Shown here piece by piece: positions 18,295 to 26,930 of a stretch of DNA of 64,000 nt (position 1 is the stretch's first letter; each line of letters starts with the position of its first letter). Source of the stretch: G963677325 sp963810555 (GTDB lineage Bacteria > Bacteroidota > Bacteroidia > Bacteroidales > Prolixibacteraceae); NCBI GenBank assembly GCA_963810555.1, contig CAWENX010000007.1, forward strand, positions 620,001 to 684,000. Direction: 5' to 3'. Both the position numbers and the translations under genes were made by a program. Under the pieces are notes generated by a model that saw only the letters and a list, made by a program, of their open reading frames with translations, did no database searches and was not told the origin of the DNA.

Positions 18295-18634
18295 TTTAAT
18301 GTAATTTAAGTTTCTGACTTTGTGCAATTAATACTCCCTTACTATTGAAAAAAATGTGCCAAAGAAAACAGAGAGTACAAAAAGCTGAAAATCAGATATA
18401 TTTATTTATTTATATCTATTGGGATTGTCGGAATTTCCAACAAAGTGTTGTGTATTCCCGCATTTTAAATAAACAGAGACCAAGAATGCCATCGGGAATA
18501 TGGGGAATTGGAGAAAAATATTATGAATTCCTTTATTTTTTGCTGAAAAGTAAAAGATACGGGACAATCATGTTAAATAAATAACCAAAATATTTAATTT
18601 TACACCATAAATCATATAATTACCAGACATTTAA
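18295..18634. other. Intergenic region
   Basis: About 340 bp, AT-rich, between divergent genes. Open frames on the plus strand here have no recognisable features and look random. Promoters for both flanking genes must lie here but no clear -7/-33 pair stands out. Confidence 0.5.
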
Positions 18635-18718
18635 ATGAGTGCGGACTACATTACGAACTTGTTTAAGGATGTTGAAACAGAGATCACATTTAAGGCCTAT
18701 AGGACAAAAACAAAATAA
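18635..18718 (+). CDS. Possible 27-residue leader peptide
   Basis: A short frame from ATG 18635 coding MSADYITNLFKDVETEITFK and seven more residues. It ends 7 bp before the DUF1284-like gene. Codon use looks protein-like and the spacing suits a leader or coupled small gene. It may equally be the remnant of a longer gene. Weak support. Confidence 0.25.
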   Translation: MSADYITNLFKDVETEITFKAYRTKTK

Positions 18719-18725
18719 AGTGATT

Positions 18726-19184
18726 ATGATTAAAATAAAACCACATCATTTTTTAGATATCATTAAATTATATGGTAAAGGGCTCGAAGTATTTGTCCCG
18801 GATAAAAAATACAATCATAATTTTTACAAGGCAGCAAATGATATTATTGCCAACCATCAGGCAGAAATTACAATAACATCTGGTGAAGATGACATTTGTG
18901 CCCCATGTATATTTCTGGGAAGGGATAATAAATGCACGGACAGAATATTTCACATTGCGGGCATCGATTCGAAAAACGAATGGAATGAAATCCTTGATAA
19001 CAGAATTATGCAATACACCGGGATAAGAGCAGGTAACAAATATTCATCAGAAGAATTTTGCAGAATTTTGTTTTTTCAGAAAGAAATTATTTTTAATGTA
19101 TGGAAAGAAGAATCAAAACCAGATAAGGGGTCCCGTTATGAAGCATTTTGCAAAGGCGCTAAAAAGTATTTAGGTATTCATTGA
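18726..19184 (+). CDS. DUF1284-like protein
   Basis: A 152-residue protein. The N-terminal KPHHFLDIIKLYGKGLE, the central SGEDDICAPC and several cysteines and histidines match the pattern of DUF1284 (RPHH...C, DGPDDICAP), a family proposed to bind metal or an iron-sulfur cluster. Extra cysteines occur at CAPC, DNKCTD, EEFCRI and EAFCKG. I use ATG 18726 because the conserved HH motif lies just behind it. Function is not known. It is followed by a reading frame for a small membrane peptide lacking a start codon. Confidence 0.6.
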   Translation: MIKIKPHHFLDIIKLYGKGLEVFVPDKKYNHNFYKAANDIIANHQAEITITSGEDDICAPCIFLGRDNKCTDRIFHIAGIDSKNEWNEILDNRIMQYTGIRAGNKYSSEEFCRILFFQKEIIFNVWKEESKPDKGSRYEAFCKGAKKYLGIH

Positions 19185-19442
19185 TGCAAAAAAACAAACT
19201 TTAAAGAGAGAAGGATACCTCCGGAAATAACAACCAAATTTCTTATACTGATAGTCGGAATTATAATCGGAATAATGATCAGACAATAGGATCTGAATTG
19301 TATCCATCCCTGACTTTCGCGGGCCAGATCAGAACAAAAATGACTGTTGCAGTGAACTTGCAATGGCAGATGTCGATGATGCAATAAGCTATGATGTTAA
19401 AAAGTCATCTGAAGATTAAATAATCTGCTACATTTATCATCG

Positions 19443-19607
19443 ATTCAGAAGTTATAAAACCCTAAAAATAATTACTAACAATCTTATATATTATGATTAC
19501 AAGAGTCTCTAAGGCAAATACGGAGCAAAAGCGAACCAAAAGCGGAGCAAACAGGGAGGTGGAATTTTTAAGTTATTGTTAAATACACTCTTTGAATATC
19601 TTCTTTT
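19443..19607 (+). repeat. Dispersed 165-bp repeat, copy A
   Basis: Matches the reverse complement of 29910-30076. The core ATTATGATTACAAGAG and CAAATACGGAGCAAAAGCGA are almost identical in both copies, as is the flank ATTGTTAAATA. The alignment fades outward on both sides. The core is built of spaced GGAGCAAA / GCGAACCAAAA words. Neither copy codes for protein. Confidence 0.75.
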
Positions 19608-19750
19608 AAAACCTGTCAGTTTTAAAACTTCAAATCTCAGCATGAATATTTCATCTATAAATAAAGAACCTAATACTTTTTAAACAACAATTAAAATCGG
19701 AGACTATAAAAACAATCCTTTATTTTGCATGTTTATTAATATTCAATTGA

Positions 19751-19799
19751 GCCCAGCGTTAATTATTAAAAGATAATTAGTAATTTTGGGCGTTTTTTT
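19751..19799 (+). terminator. Terminator-like hairpin upstream of rpsO
   Basis: GCCCA at 19751-19755 pairs with TGGGC at 19787-19791, the AT-rich arms between them pair partly, and seven T residues follow. It could end transcription entering the rpsO region or act as an attenuator in the rpsO leader. Confidence 0.4.
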
Positions 19800-19874
19800 A
19801 ATTAATGTTGAGCCGTTGTTATCGAACGCGAATGCTGCGGCGCAATGATTGTATCACAATTAAATTTATTGTAA

Positions 19875-20144
19875 ATGTATTTAACAGCTGAAAAGAAGAA
19901 GGAAATCTTCGAGAAATTTGGCAAAGATTCTGCCAACACAGGATCAACTGAAGGCCAGATTGCTTTATTTACTTATCGTATCAATCATCTCACGGAACAC
20001 CTCAAATCAAATAAAAAGGATTTTGGCACCCAGCGCGCATTGATTGGAATGGTTGGCAAAAGGCGTTCGCTGCTCGATTACCTGAAGCGAAAAGATATCG
20101 AAAGGTACCGTGCCATACTTAAGGAATTGAATCTTCGTAAATAA
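19875..20144 (+). CDS. rpsO: 30S ribosomal protein S15
   Basis: An 89-residue primary 16S rRNA-binding protein of the central domain of the 30S subunit. The sequence shows the family signature: GSTEGQIALFTYRINHLTEHL and GTQRALIGMVGKRRSLLDYL. Length is standard. It precedes pnp, the classical arrangement in which both genes are linked, with a terminator hairpin between them. Confidence 0.98.
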   Translation: MYLTAEKKKEIFEKFGKDSANTGSTEGQIALFTYRINHLTEHLKSNKKDFGTQRALIGMVGKRRSLLDYLKRKDIERYRAILKELNLRK

Positions 20145-20152
20145 ATCTTATA

Positions 20153-20182
20153 AAAAAGGCAATCAAAGAATTGCCTTTTTTT
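20153..20182 (+). terminator. Terminator between rpsO and pnp
   Basis: AAAAAAGGCAAT-caaaga-ATTGCCTTTTTT is a perfect hairpin with a T-run, 9 bp after the rpsO stop. It probably gives partial readthrough into pnp or separates the two transcripts. Confidence 0.85.
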
Positions 20183-20240
20183 GGATACAAAAAAGCCCCA
20201 CCCATTTATTTTTTAGTATAAACAATATTTTAAATGAATT

Positions 20241-22487
20241 ATGTACAAAGTTGTTAATAAGACGATTGATCTTGGCGATGGCCGTACGATTAACATCGAA
20301 ACCGGGAAATTGGCCAAACAGGCTGATGGATCGGTTGTAGTAAAAATGGGTGATACCATGTTGCTGGCGACTGTTGTTTCGGCTAAAGAAGCTGCAGAAA
20401 ATGTTGATTTTATGCCCCTATCAGTCGATTACCGTGAAAAGTTTTCCGCAGCAGGAAGGTTTCCCGGAGGTTTTCTAAAAAGAGAAGGCCGGCCATCAGA
20501 TGACGAAATTTTAACTGCCAGGTTGGTAGATAGGGCGTTGCGACCGTTATTCCCTGAAAACTATCACGCTGAAACTGTAGTGTCGATTGTCCTGATCTCT
20601 TCAGGTAAAAACGAGATGCCCGATTGCCTGGCAGGGTTGGCTTCTTCGGCAGCAATCGCTGTATCTGACGTTCCCTTCAACGGTCCGATTTCGGAAGTCC
20701 GTGTCAGCCGTATCGATGGTAAACTGGTGATTAATCCCTCTGCAGAACAATTGGCCGGTGCGGATATTGATATTATGGTCGGAGCTTCTTATGATAATAT
20801 CATGATGGTAGAAGGAGAAATGGATGAAGTCTCCGAAGAGGAGATGCTTGAAGCCATCAGATATGCTCACGATGCCATCAAAGTGCATTGTAAAGTGCAG
20901 ATGGAACTCGCGGAAGAACTCGGAGTAAAGAAACGTGAATACTCTCATGAAGTGAATAACGAAGAGCTCCTTGAGACCATCCGGAAAGAAATTTATCAGA
21001 AGGTATATGATACTGCCCGTTCACTGATTAGCGACAAACACTTAAGAACTGACGCGTTTGAAAAAATCAGGGAAGACTTTATTGCAGCATACAGCGAGGG
21101 TAAAGAGGAAACCGAGGTGAATAAAGAACTTATTGCCAGGTATTATCATGACATCGAGAAAGAAGCAATGCGCCGGATGATACTTGATGAGGGCATAAGG
21201 CTGGATGGGCGCTCAACCACTCAAATACGTGATATCTGGGGCGAAGCAGATTATTTGCCGGGTAGTCATGGATCAGCTTTATTTACACGCGGCGAGACAC
21301 AATCCTTAACAAGTGTAACACTTGGAACCAAACTGGATGAAAAGATCATTGATAATGTCACCCTTCAGGGACGCGAAAGATTCCTTCTCCATTATAATTT
21401 TCCACCGTTCAGTACAGGTGAGGCAAGGACCTCAAGAGGATTGTCAAGGCGTGAAATTGGGCATGGGAATCTTGCTCACCGTGCTCTGAAAAGAATGATA
21501 CCTGAAGGTTTTCCTTATATTGTGCGTATTGTCTCTGATATTCTTGAGTCGAACGGATCTTCATCAATGGCAACGGTTTGTGCAGGTACTATGGCTCTGC
21601 TGGATGCAGGAGTAAAAATAACCCGCCCTGTCGCAGGCATCGCAATGGGACTAATCACTGACAAAGACTCGGATAAATATGCTATACTTTCCGATATATT
21701 GGGTGATGAAGATCACCTCGGCGATATGGATTTCAAGGTAGCAGGAACAGAAAAAGGAATAACTGCTACACAGATGGATATTAAGGTTGAGGGATTATCT
21801 TATGAGGTTTTGTCAAAAGCCTTGCAGCAGGCCAAAGAAGGCCGCACTTATATTATGGGTAAAATACTCGATGTGATTAAAGAACCTCGTGAGGATTATA
21901 AACCCATCGTTCCCCGCATTGTCACCTTGACGATCCCGAAAGATATGATCGGGGCTGTTATTGGACCCGGCGGAAAAATTATTCAGCAGATTCAGGCTGA
22001 TACAAAAGCTGTTATTGCAATCGAGGAGATTAATGACCACGGTTATGTTGAGATCAGCGCTCCCGATAAAGATTCAATTGAAGCCGCTGTAGCGAGGATA
22101 CAGGCTATAGTCGCTATCCCTGAAGTAGGGGAAGTTTATAAAGGGAAAGTAAAATCAATAGTTCAGTTTGGAGCTTTTGTTGAAATCTTACCCGGCAAAG
22201 AAGGATTACTTCATGTTTCGGAAGTAGATTGGAAACGAATTGAAAAAACCGAAGATGTTCTGAAAGTAGGGGATATTGTTGAAGTTAAACTGCTTGAAAT
22301 TGATCAACGATCCGGCAAGCTAAAACTTTCACGTAAAGCCCTTTTACCCCGACCCGTCAATGAGGAGGGACAACATACACATGAAGGAAGGGGGGATCGG
22401 CACCAACAGAATGACCACCGATATGATCGTGGTGATGACAAGGGTCATAGTCAAAGGCATTCTTTTCGAAAACCAAATCAACAATAA
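20241..22487 (+). CDS. pnp: Polyribonucleotide nucleotidyltransferase (PNPase)
   Basis: A 748-residue 3'-5' phosphorolytic exoribonuclease. Domains in order: first RNase PH core (GDTMLLATVVSAKE, FPGGFLKREGRPSDDEILTA), helical linker, second RNase PH core (RGETQSLTSVTLGT, GRERFLLHYNFPPFSTGE, SDILESNGSSSMATV), a KH domain with IGPGGKII, and an S1 domain (GEVYKGKVKSIVQFGAFVEI). It ends in a His/Asp/Arg-rich tail. Length and order are standard. A terminator follows. Confidence 0.98.
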   Translation: MYKVVNKTIDLGDGRTINIETGKLAKQADGSVVVKMGDTMLLATVVSAKEAAENVDFMPLSVDYREKFSAAGRFPGGFLKREGRPSDDEILTARLVDRALRPLFPENYHAETVVSIVLISSGKNEMPDCLAGLASSAAIAVSDVPFNGPISEVRVSRIDGKLVINPSAEQLAGADIDIMVGASYDNIMMVEGEMDEVSEEEMLEAIRYAHDAIKVHCKVQMELAEELGVKKREYSHEVNNEELLETIRKEIYQKVYDTARSLISDKHLRTDAFEKIREDFIAAYSEGKEETEVNKELIARYYHDIEKEAMRRMILDEGIRLDGRSTTQIRDIWGEADYLPGSHGSALFTRGETQSLTSVTLGTKLDEKIIDNVTLQGRERFLLHYNFPPFSTGEARTSRGLSRREIGHGNLAHRALKRMIPEGFPYIVRIVSDILESNGSSSMATVCAGTMALLDAGVKITRPVAGIAMGLITDKDSDKYAILSDILGDEDHLGDMDFKVAGTEKGITATQMDIKVEGLSYEVLSKALQQAKEGRTYIMGKILDVIKEPREDYKPIVPRIVTLTIPKDMIGAVIGPGGKIIQQIQADTKAVIAIEEINDHGYVEISAPDKDSIEAAVARIQAIVAIPEVGEVYKGKVKSIVQFGAFVEILPGKEGLLHVSEVDWKRIEKTEDVLKVGDIVEVKLLEIDQRSGKLKLSRKALLPRPVNEEGQHTHEGRGDRHQQNDHRYDRGDDKGHSQRHSFRKPNQQ

Positions 22488-22501
22488 ATATTATAGCTCA
22501 T

Positions 22502-22528
22502 AAATGCCCGAAAATATCGGGCATTTTT
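22502..22528 (+). terminator. Terminator after pnp
   Basis: AAATGCCCGA-aaata-TCGGGCATTTTTG forms a 9-bp GC-containing stem with T-run 15 bp after the pnp stop. The remaining sequence to 22829 is AT-rich and shows no gene. Confidence 0.9.
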
Positions 22529-22829
22529 GTTAATATTAATTAATTTTCTTGCACAAAACAACAAATGTTCATTTCTTGCGATTCAGAATTGCAACCAGAA
22601 TTTGAATAAATACCTAAAAACTATATAACCAGGCACATAAGATATTAGAGATATATTATATTCTATGTAAAATAATAATTTTAGGATTTCTGAGTTAAAT
22701 GCATGATTTATTATCTCATTTTTAGCGAAAGATTTTATTTTTGCAGATAGTTGAACAAAAAACAGATTGATCATAAATAATTAATATATAAACAATTTAT
22801 AAAACAATTATTAAATCTACAAAATCATT

Positions 22830-24587
22830 ATGATGAGGATTAGACTAACTACTACAATTTTATTCACTCTTGTTGTTTTTTTGCTTTCCGGATGTGCAAG
22901 CCTGCAAAAAATGAAAAAGGAAGCTTACAAAATCAATTATTCTGTTACTCCTGAGGTTCTTGAAGCCAATGGGGGAAATGTTAATTTTGCAATTCAGGGC
23001 AGAATCCCTGAAAAATATTTTCTGAAAAAGGCAACTCTTGCTGTTACACCTGTCATACAATATGCCGGAGGAGAAAAATCTTTCGATCCGATTATGCTGC
23101 AGGGAGAGTCTGTTCGGGCCAATAATAAAGTGATCAGTTTTTCCGGCGGGGGCAGTTTTTCTGATAAGGATGGTGCACCTTATGAATATTCCATGCGTAT
23201 ATCCGATCTGGTAATAAAAATACATGCCACTAAAGGGAAAGCATCTCTGGATTTTGATCCGGTAAAAATAGCACATGGCGTGCTTGCTACTTCTACCCTT
23301 GTTGATAAAAGTCCTTTAACGATCACAGGAATTCAGAAAGAAAAAAACACAACAGGAATATATGATCCGGCAATTGATAAATTCCAGCGGATCGTTCCGG
23401 ATAAATATGTAGCCGATTTAGTTTACCTGATCAACAGTGCAAATGTACGGAAGTCCGAGTTGACAAAAGAAGAAATGCAACGTCTCGATCAATACATTTA
23501 TGAAGCCTATAAAGGTGATAATAAAGAACTCAAAGGAGTCGAAATATCAGCCTATGCTTCTCCGGACGGTACACTTTCATTTAATACCAAACTATCTGAA
23601 AATCGGGAAGGGACTTCTACAAAAGCGGTAGATAATATGCTTTCAAAACAAAGTATCAGGACTGATTTAAACACCAAATATACTCCGGAAGATTGGGAAG
23701 GCTTTAAAGCGTTAATGGAAAAATCAAATATACAGGACAAAGAGCTGATTCTTCGTGTTCTTTCAATGTATTCAGATCCTGAAGTCCGTAACAGGGAAAT
23801 AAAAAATCTTTCTTCTGCTTTTACAGTAATTGCAAAGAATATTCTTCCCCAGTTGCGCCGGTCTAAAATTACTGCCACTGTCGATCTGATTGGCAAAACT
23901 GATGCGGAAATCAGGAGTCTTGCATCAAGCGATCCGTCAAAGCTGAATCAGGCTGAATTGCTTTATGCGGCTTCACTTACAAATGATCCGGAAAAACAAA
24001 AGGCTATTTACACCAGTTTCACCAAAATTTACAGCGACGACTGGAGAGGATTTAACAATCTTGGAATAATCCTGTTAAACCAGGGTGATATCGAAGGTGC
24101 AAGCAGCGATTTAGAAAAAGCTGACCGTTTAGATCCTAAAAATCCTGTTGTTCAAAATAATCTGGGATGTGTAGCTCTTAAAAAGAATGAGGTATTAAAA
24201 GCTGAAGAACTCTTTGGCGCTGCATCGGGAGCCGGTAAAGAAGTAAATGAAAATCTTGGCATAGTTAAAATCATGCAGGGACAATACGATACAGCCGCCA
24301 AATATTTTAATGACGAAACAGGGAGTTTTGCCAATAAGGCTATTGCCCAATTATTAAGCGGTGATACAAATGGTGCGCTCCGAACCTTGGACAATGCTCC
24401 CGTTGAATCAGGAAGGATAGACTATCTGAAAGCTATCATAGCCGCACGCACGGCAAAATCAAGTATGATGTATGAGAATCTTGGAAATGCAATTAAAAAG
24501 GATCCGGCATACAAAACACTTGCAAAAACAGATCTTGAGTTTGCAAAATATTTTGATGACCAGAGTTTCAAACTTTTATTACAATGA
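22830..24587 (+). CDS. Outer-membrane TPR lipoprotein with OmpA-like region
   Basis: A 585-residue protein. The signal peptide ends in the lipobox LLSGC (Cys at about residue 22). The middle region EISAYASPDGTLSFNTKLSENR resembles the peptidoglycan-binding OmpA C-terminal motif (SxDGxxxxNxxLSxxRA). The C-terminal third holds TPR units: WRGFNNLGIILLNQGDIEGA and PVVQNNLGCVALKKNEVLKA. Proteins of this architecture are frequent in Bacteroidales and are thought to tie the outer membrane to the wall, but no enzymatic role is known. Monocistronic, with a terminator downstream. Confidence 0.8.
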   Translation: MMRIRLTTTILFTLVVFLLSGCASLQKMKKEAYKINYSVTPEVLEANGGNVNFAIQGRIPEKYFLKKATLAVTPVIQYAGGEKSFDPIMLQGESVRANNKVISFSGGGSFSDKDGAPYEYSMRISDLVIKIHATKGKASLDFDPVKIAHGVLATSTLVDKSPLTITGIQKEKNTTGIYDPAIDKFQRIVPDKYVADLVYLINSANVRKSELTKEEMQRLDQYIYEAYKGDNKELKGVEISAYASPDGTLSFNTKLSENREGTSTKAVDNMLSKQSIRTDLNTKYTPEDWEGFKALMEKSNIQDKELILRVLSMYSDPEVRNREIKNLSSAFTVIAKNILPQLRRSKITATVDLIGKTDAEIRSLASSDPSKLNQAELLYAASLTNDPEKQKAIYTSFTKIYSDDWRGFNNLGIILLNQGDIEGASSDLEKADRLDPKNPVVQNNLGCVALKKNEVLKAEELFGAASGAGKEVNENLGIVKIMQGQYDTAAKYFNDETGSFANKAIAQLLSGDTNGALRTLDNAPVESGRIDYLKAIIAARTAKSSMMYENLGNAIKKDPAYKTLAKTDLEFAKYFDDQSFKLLLQ

Positions 24588-24610
24588 ACTGAATATTATA
24601 TATTAAAAAT

Positions 24611-24641
24611 AAAAGGGGATTATTTTATCCCCTTTTATTTT
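24611..24641 (+). terminator. Terminator after the TPR/OmpA lipoprotein gene
   Basis: AAAAGGGGAT-tatt-TTATCCCCTTTTATTTTTT is a stem of about 9 bp followed by T-rich sequence, 23 bp after the stop. Confidence 0.9.
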
Positions 24642-24786
24642 TTAAGTAATTTGTAGCAAATTGTACTGCTTTTAATGTAAATGTGATTGTTGCAAGTTTG
24701 TAAAATAGTATTTCATATATTTGCCCAATTGAATTTTATAATGGAACATTTATTAATTTACTGTGGTTTAATTTTTTCTAAAAAGC

Positions 24787-25254
24787 GTGAATAATCTGAT
24801 TCAATCCCTCAAGCCCAACCTTCCAAAGCGCTATCTCCTTTTTATTGCTGCACTTGTGTGGACATTTGCAGGGGGAATCTTATTATTTAAAGGCGGCTCT
24901 ATATTTATACATTACCACGATCTATTCTGGTTTCGACTTATATTCTCAGCAATCGGAGGTGTTTTATTTTATATTCTGTTATTCTCTAAAATATCATTCA
25001 AACATACAAGACGGATTATCAACCTGAAACATGATTATCCTTGTGCCTTTTCCTTTTTTAATCTGAAAAGCTATATCCTTATGACCCTTATGATAACTTT
25101 AGGCATATGGTTCAGGAAATCAGGATTTGTACCTCCCGAATACCTTTCTGTATTATATGTTACAATGGGAATCCCGTTATTTCTATCTGCATTCAGATTT
25201 TACTATTATGGTATTTTTTATGATCAATCCAATAGTCTTAGGACAGAGAAATGA
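24787..25254 (+). CDS. Four-helix membrane protein of unknown function
   Basis: A 155-residue integral membrane protein from a GTG start. Hydrophobic segments lie near residues 17-35, 46-66, 98-113 and 123-142. Between segments 2 and 3 is a basic loop (SFKHTRRIINLKHDYPCAFS), and the end reads PLFLSAFRFYYYGIFYD. The same pattern (HSFSSFDVKS...PLLLSTLSYYYYGTFYD) occurs in the minus-strand gene at 46711, so both belong to one uncharacterised family. The final tyrosine cluster next to the cytoplasmic end is the most conserved part. Confidence 0.7.
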   Translation: MNNLIQSLKPNLPKRYLLFIAALVWTFAGGILLFKGGSIFIHYHDLFWFRLIFSAIGGVLFYILLFSKISFKHTRRIINLKHDYPCAFSFFNLKSYILMTLMITLGIWFRKSGFVPPEYLSVLYVTMGIPLFLSAFRFYYYGIFYDQSNSLRTEK

Positions 25255-25329
25255 TTTCACCAATTGAGTCTTGTAATTTTTACTTTGCCGGTTAGGGTCC
25301 GTTCATATTTCCTTTGAATCACATTTCCA

Positions 25330-26166
25330 TTAATGTCCGATCATAGGAAATAATTGCCTTATTTCATCATCTGTCGGTTGTCTTCCGTATTCACAGATTT
25401 CGAAAGCTTCAGCATCTGTGATTTTATCTGCTTTATCTTTTCCGTACCATTTTCTCAGTGATTCCTTTACTTCAGGAGTAATCGGCTGTTTCCACATTTT
25501 GGCCAGCCATTCTAACCGATTTTTTTCATCTTTGGGAACTTCGTCTGAATAACCTTCAATCCATGGAATCCATTCGAAAAATTGGGATTTGTGTGCAGAA
25601 ATAGCATACATTTTCTTCTCATAAACATCCGAGATATCAATTGCTATATCGGGTTGAAAGGGATAAGGTTTTTTGAAGTGATCCTGTTCATAAAGAAAAA
25701 CGGGATTCTTTTTCAATGGTGGCGTGTCCGGCACAAGATTCGGCACAAGTACCATGTAAGCGGCATCCTGAACAAGTACAGCTGCATTTCTGTGATCAGG
25801 GTGATAATCATTAGGACGATGCGAAATAACAATATCGGCATTCCATTCACGGATCAACCTGATGACATGAAACCGGATATGGAGTTCAGCCTTTAATTCA
25901 CCATCATGATTTGAAAGCACCTTGTATGTAACTCCAAGTCTTTTGGCTGATTCCCCGGCTTCAGCGGTTCTTGTTTTTGCCAGAGCACCTCCTCCCATGC
26001 TTTGATGGCCTGCATCACCATTTGTAAGGGAGACAAAAAGCACTTTATGTCCGAGTTGTGCATATTTTATCGCTGTACCACCGGTTGTAAGCTCGGCATC
26101 GTCAGGATGGGCTCCTATAACAACGATATTTAAAGTTTTGTTCTTTAAAGAATACAAGTCTGTCAT
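25330..26166 (-). CDS. PIG-L family deacetylase (LmbE-like)
   Basis: A 278-residue zinc-dependent N-acetylglucosaminyl deacetylase-type enzyme. The metal/catalytic motif AHPDDAE is at residues 19-25 (His20 and Asp23 bind zinc, Asp22 is the base), with HRPNDYHPDHRNA giving the third ligand. Relatives act on GlcNAc-PI, mycothiol and bacillithiol precursors or sugar conjugates (BshB family). The C-terminal extension (KWYGKDKADKITDAEAFEIC) is shared by Bacteroidota homologues. No bacillithiol partner genes are visible nearby, so the substrate is open. Confidence 0.88.
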   Translation of the reverse strand: MTDLYSLKNKTLNIVVIGAHPDDAELTTGGTAIKYAQLGHKVLFVSLTNGDAGHQSMGGGALAKTRTAEAGESAKRLGVTYKVLSNHDGELKAELHIRFHVIRLIREWNADIVISHRPNDYHPDHRNAAVLVQDAAYMVLVPNLVPDTPPLKKNPVFLYEQDHFKKPYPFQPDIAIDISDVYEKKMYAISAHKSQFFEWIPWIEGYSDEVPKDEKNRLEWLAKMWKQPITPEVKESLRKWYGKDKADKITDAEAFEICEYGRQPTDDEIRQLFPMIGH

Positions 26167-26351
26167 AGTTAATGAAAGTTAATGTTGTTAATGAAATAAA
26201 TATATAGCAATGTTTAGCCAGAGCTGCAATAGAATTTATGTATCAATTTATGACTTTTATCTTCAAAAATACCTTTCATATGTAAATATCTGAAGGAAGT
26301 AAAACTATCCAAAATAATTCTCTTAGAAAATTATATCTCATAATTCGTAAT

Positions 26352-26882
26352 TCATAATCTGACTTTTTTAAACAACTCCCACAACACGATTCCTGCACTT
26401 ACGGCTATGTTGAATGAATGCTTAGTACCAAACTGGGGTATTTCAATTGTTTTATCACACAAATGAACAATCTCCTGCTGAACGCCCTTTACCTCGTTTC
26501 CAAACACAAGCGCGATTTTTTCGCTTATACCCGGGGCGTAATCCGAAAGAGAAATACTTTCATCCACCTGCTCTATTGCAATAATTGTAAAACCTTCGCT
26601 TTTTAATTTTTTCAGGGCCTCCGCTGTTGTTTTGAAATATTCCCAATCCATTGAAAACTCAGCCCCAAGGGCTGTTTTATGAATTTCCTTGTCAGGCGGC
26701 TGTGCGCTGATCCCGCAGAGATAAATTTTTTTTACCAGGAAAGCATCCGATGTCCTGAATATCGATCCAATATTGTTTGAACTTCTTACATTATCCAATA
26801 CAACCACAAGAGGAATCTTTTCGGCTGACTTAAAATCCTCAACCGTTAAACGTTTCAGTTCTTCATTTTTCAATTTCCTCAT
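26352..26882 (-). CDS. SpoU/TrmH-family RNA 2'-O-methyltransferase
   Basis: A 176-residue SPOUT methyltransferase. The three knot motifs are visible: VVLDNVRSSNNIGSIFRTSDAF (motif 1, residues about 30-50), ALVFGNEVKGV (motif 2) and IEIPQFGTKHSFNIAVSAGI (motif 3). It lacks the N-terminal substrate-binding extension of larger TrmH proteins. The target is a tRNA or rRNA ribose. It lies just downstream of the arginine deiminase gene on the same strand (48 bp), possibly co-transcribed. Confidence 0.92.
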   Translation of the reverse strand: MRKLKNEELKRLTVEDFKSAEKIPLVVVLDNVRSSNNIGSIFRTSDAFLVKKIYLCGISAQPPDKEIHKTALGAEFSMDWEYFKTTAEALKKLKSEGFTIIAIEQVDESISLSDYAPGISEKIALVFGNEVKGVQQEIVHLCDKTIEIPQFGTKHSFNIAVSAGIVLWELFKKVRL

Positions 26883-26930
26883 TAAACGAATTATTTATTG
26901 AGACGCACGCCCTGCATCTCTACATTTAAA

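Larger units (their letters stand above)
19185..19874. other. Gene-poor region before rpsO
   Basis: About 690 bp. It contains a start-less open frame coding a hydrophobic peptide (19204-19287; PPEITTKFLILIVGIIIGIM), one copy of a dispersed 165-bp repeat (19443-19607) and a terminator-like hairpin (19751-19799). No protein gene of normal length is seen. Confidence 0.6.
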
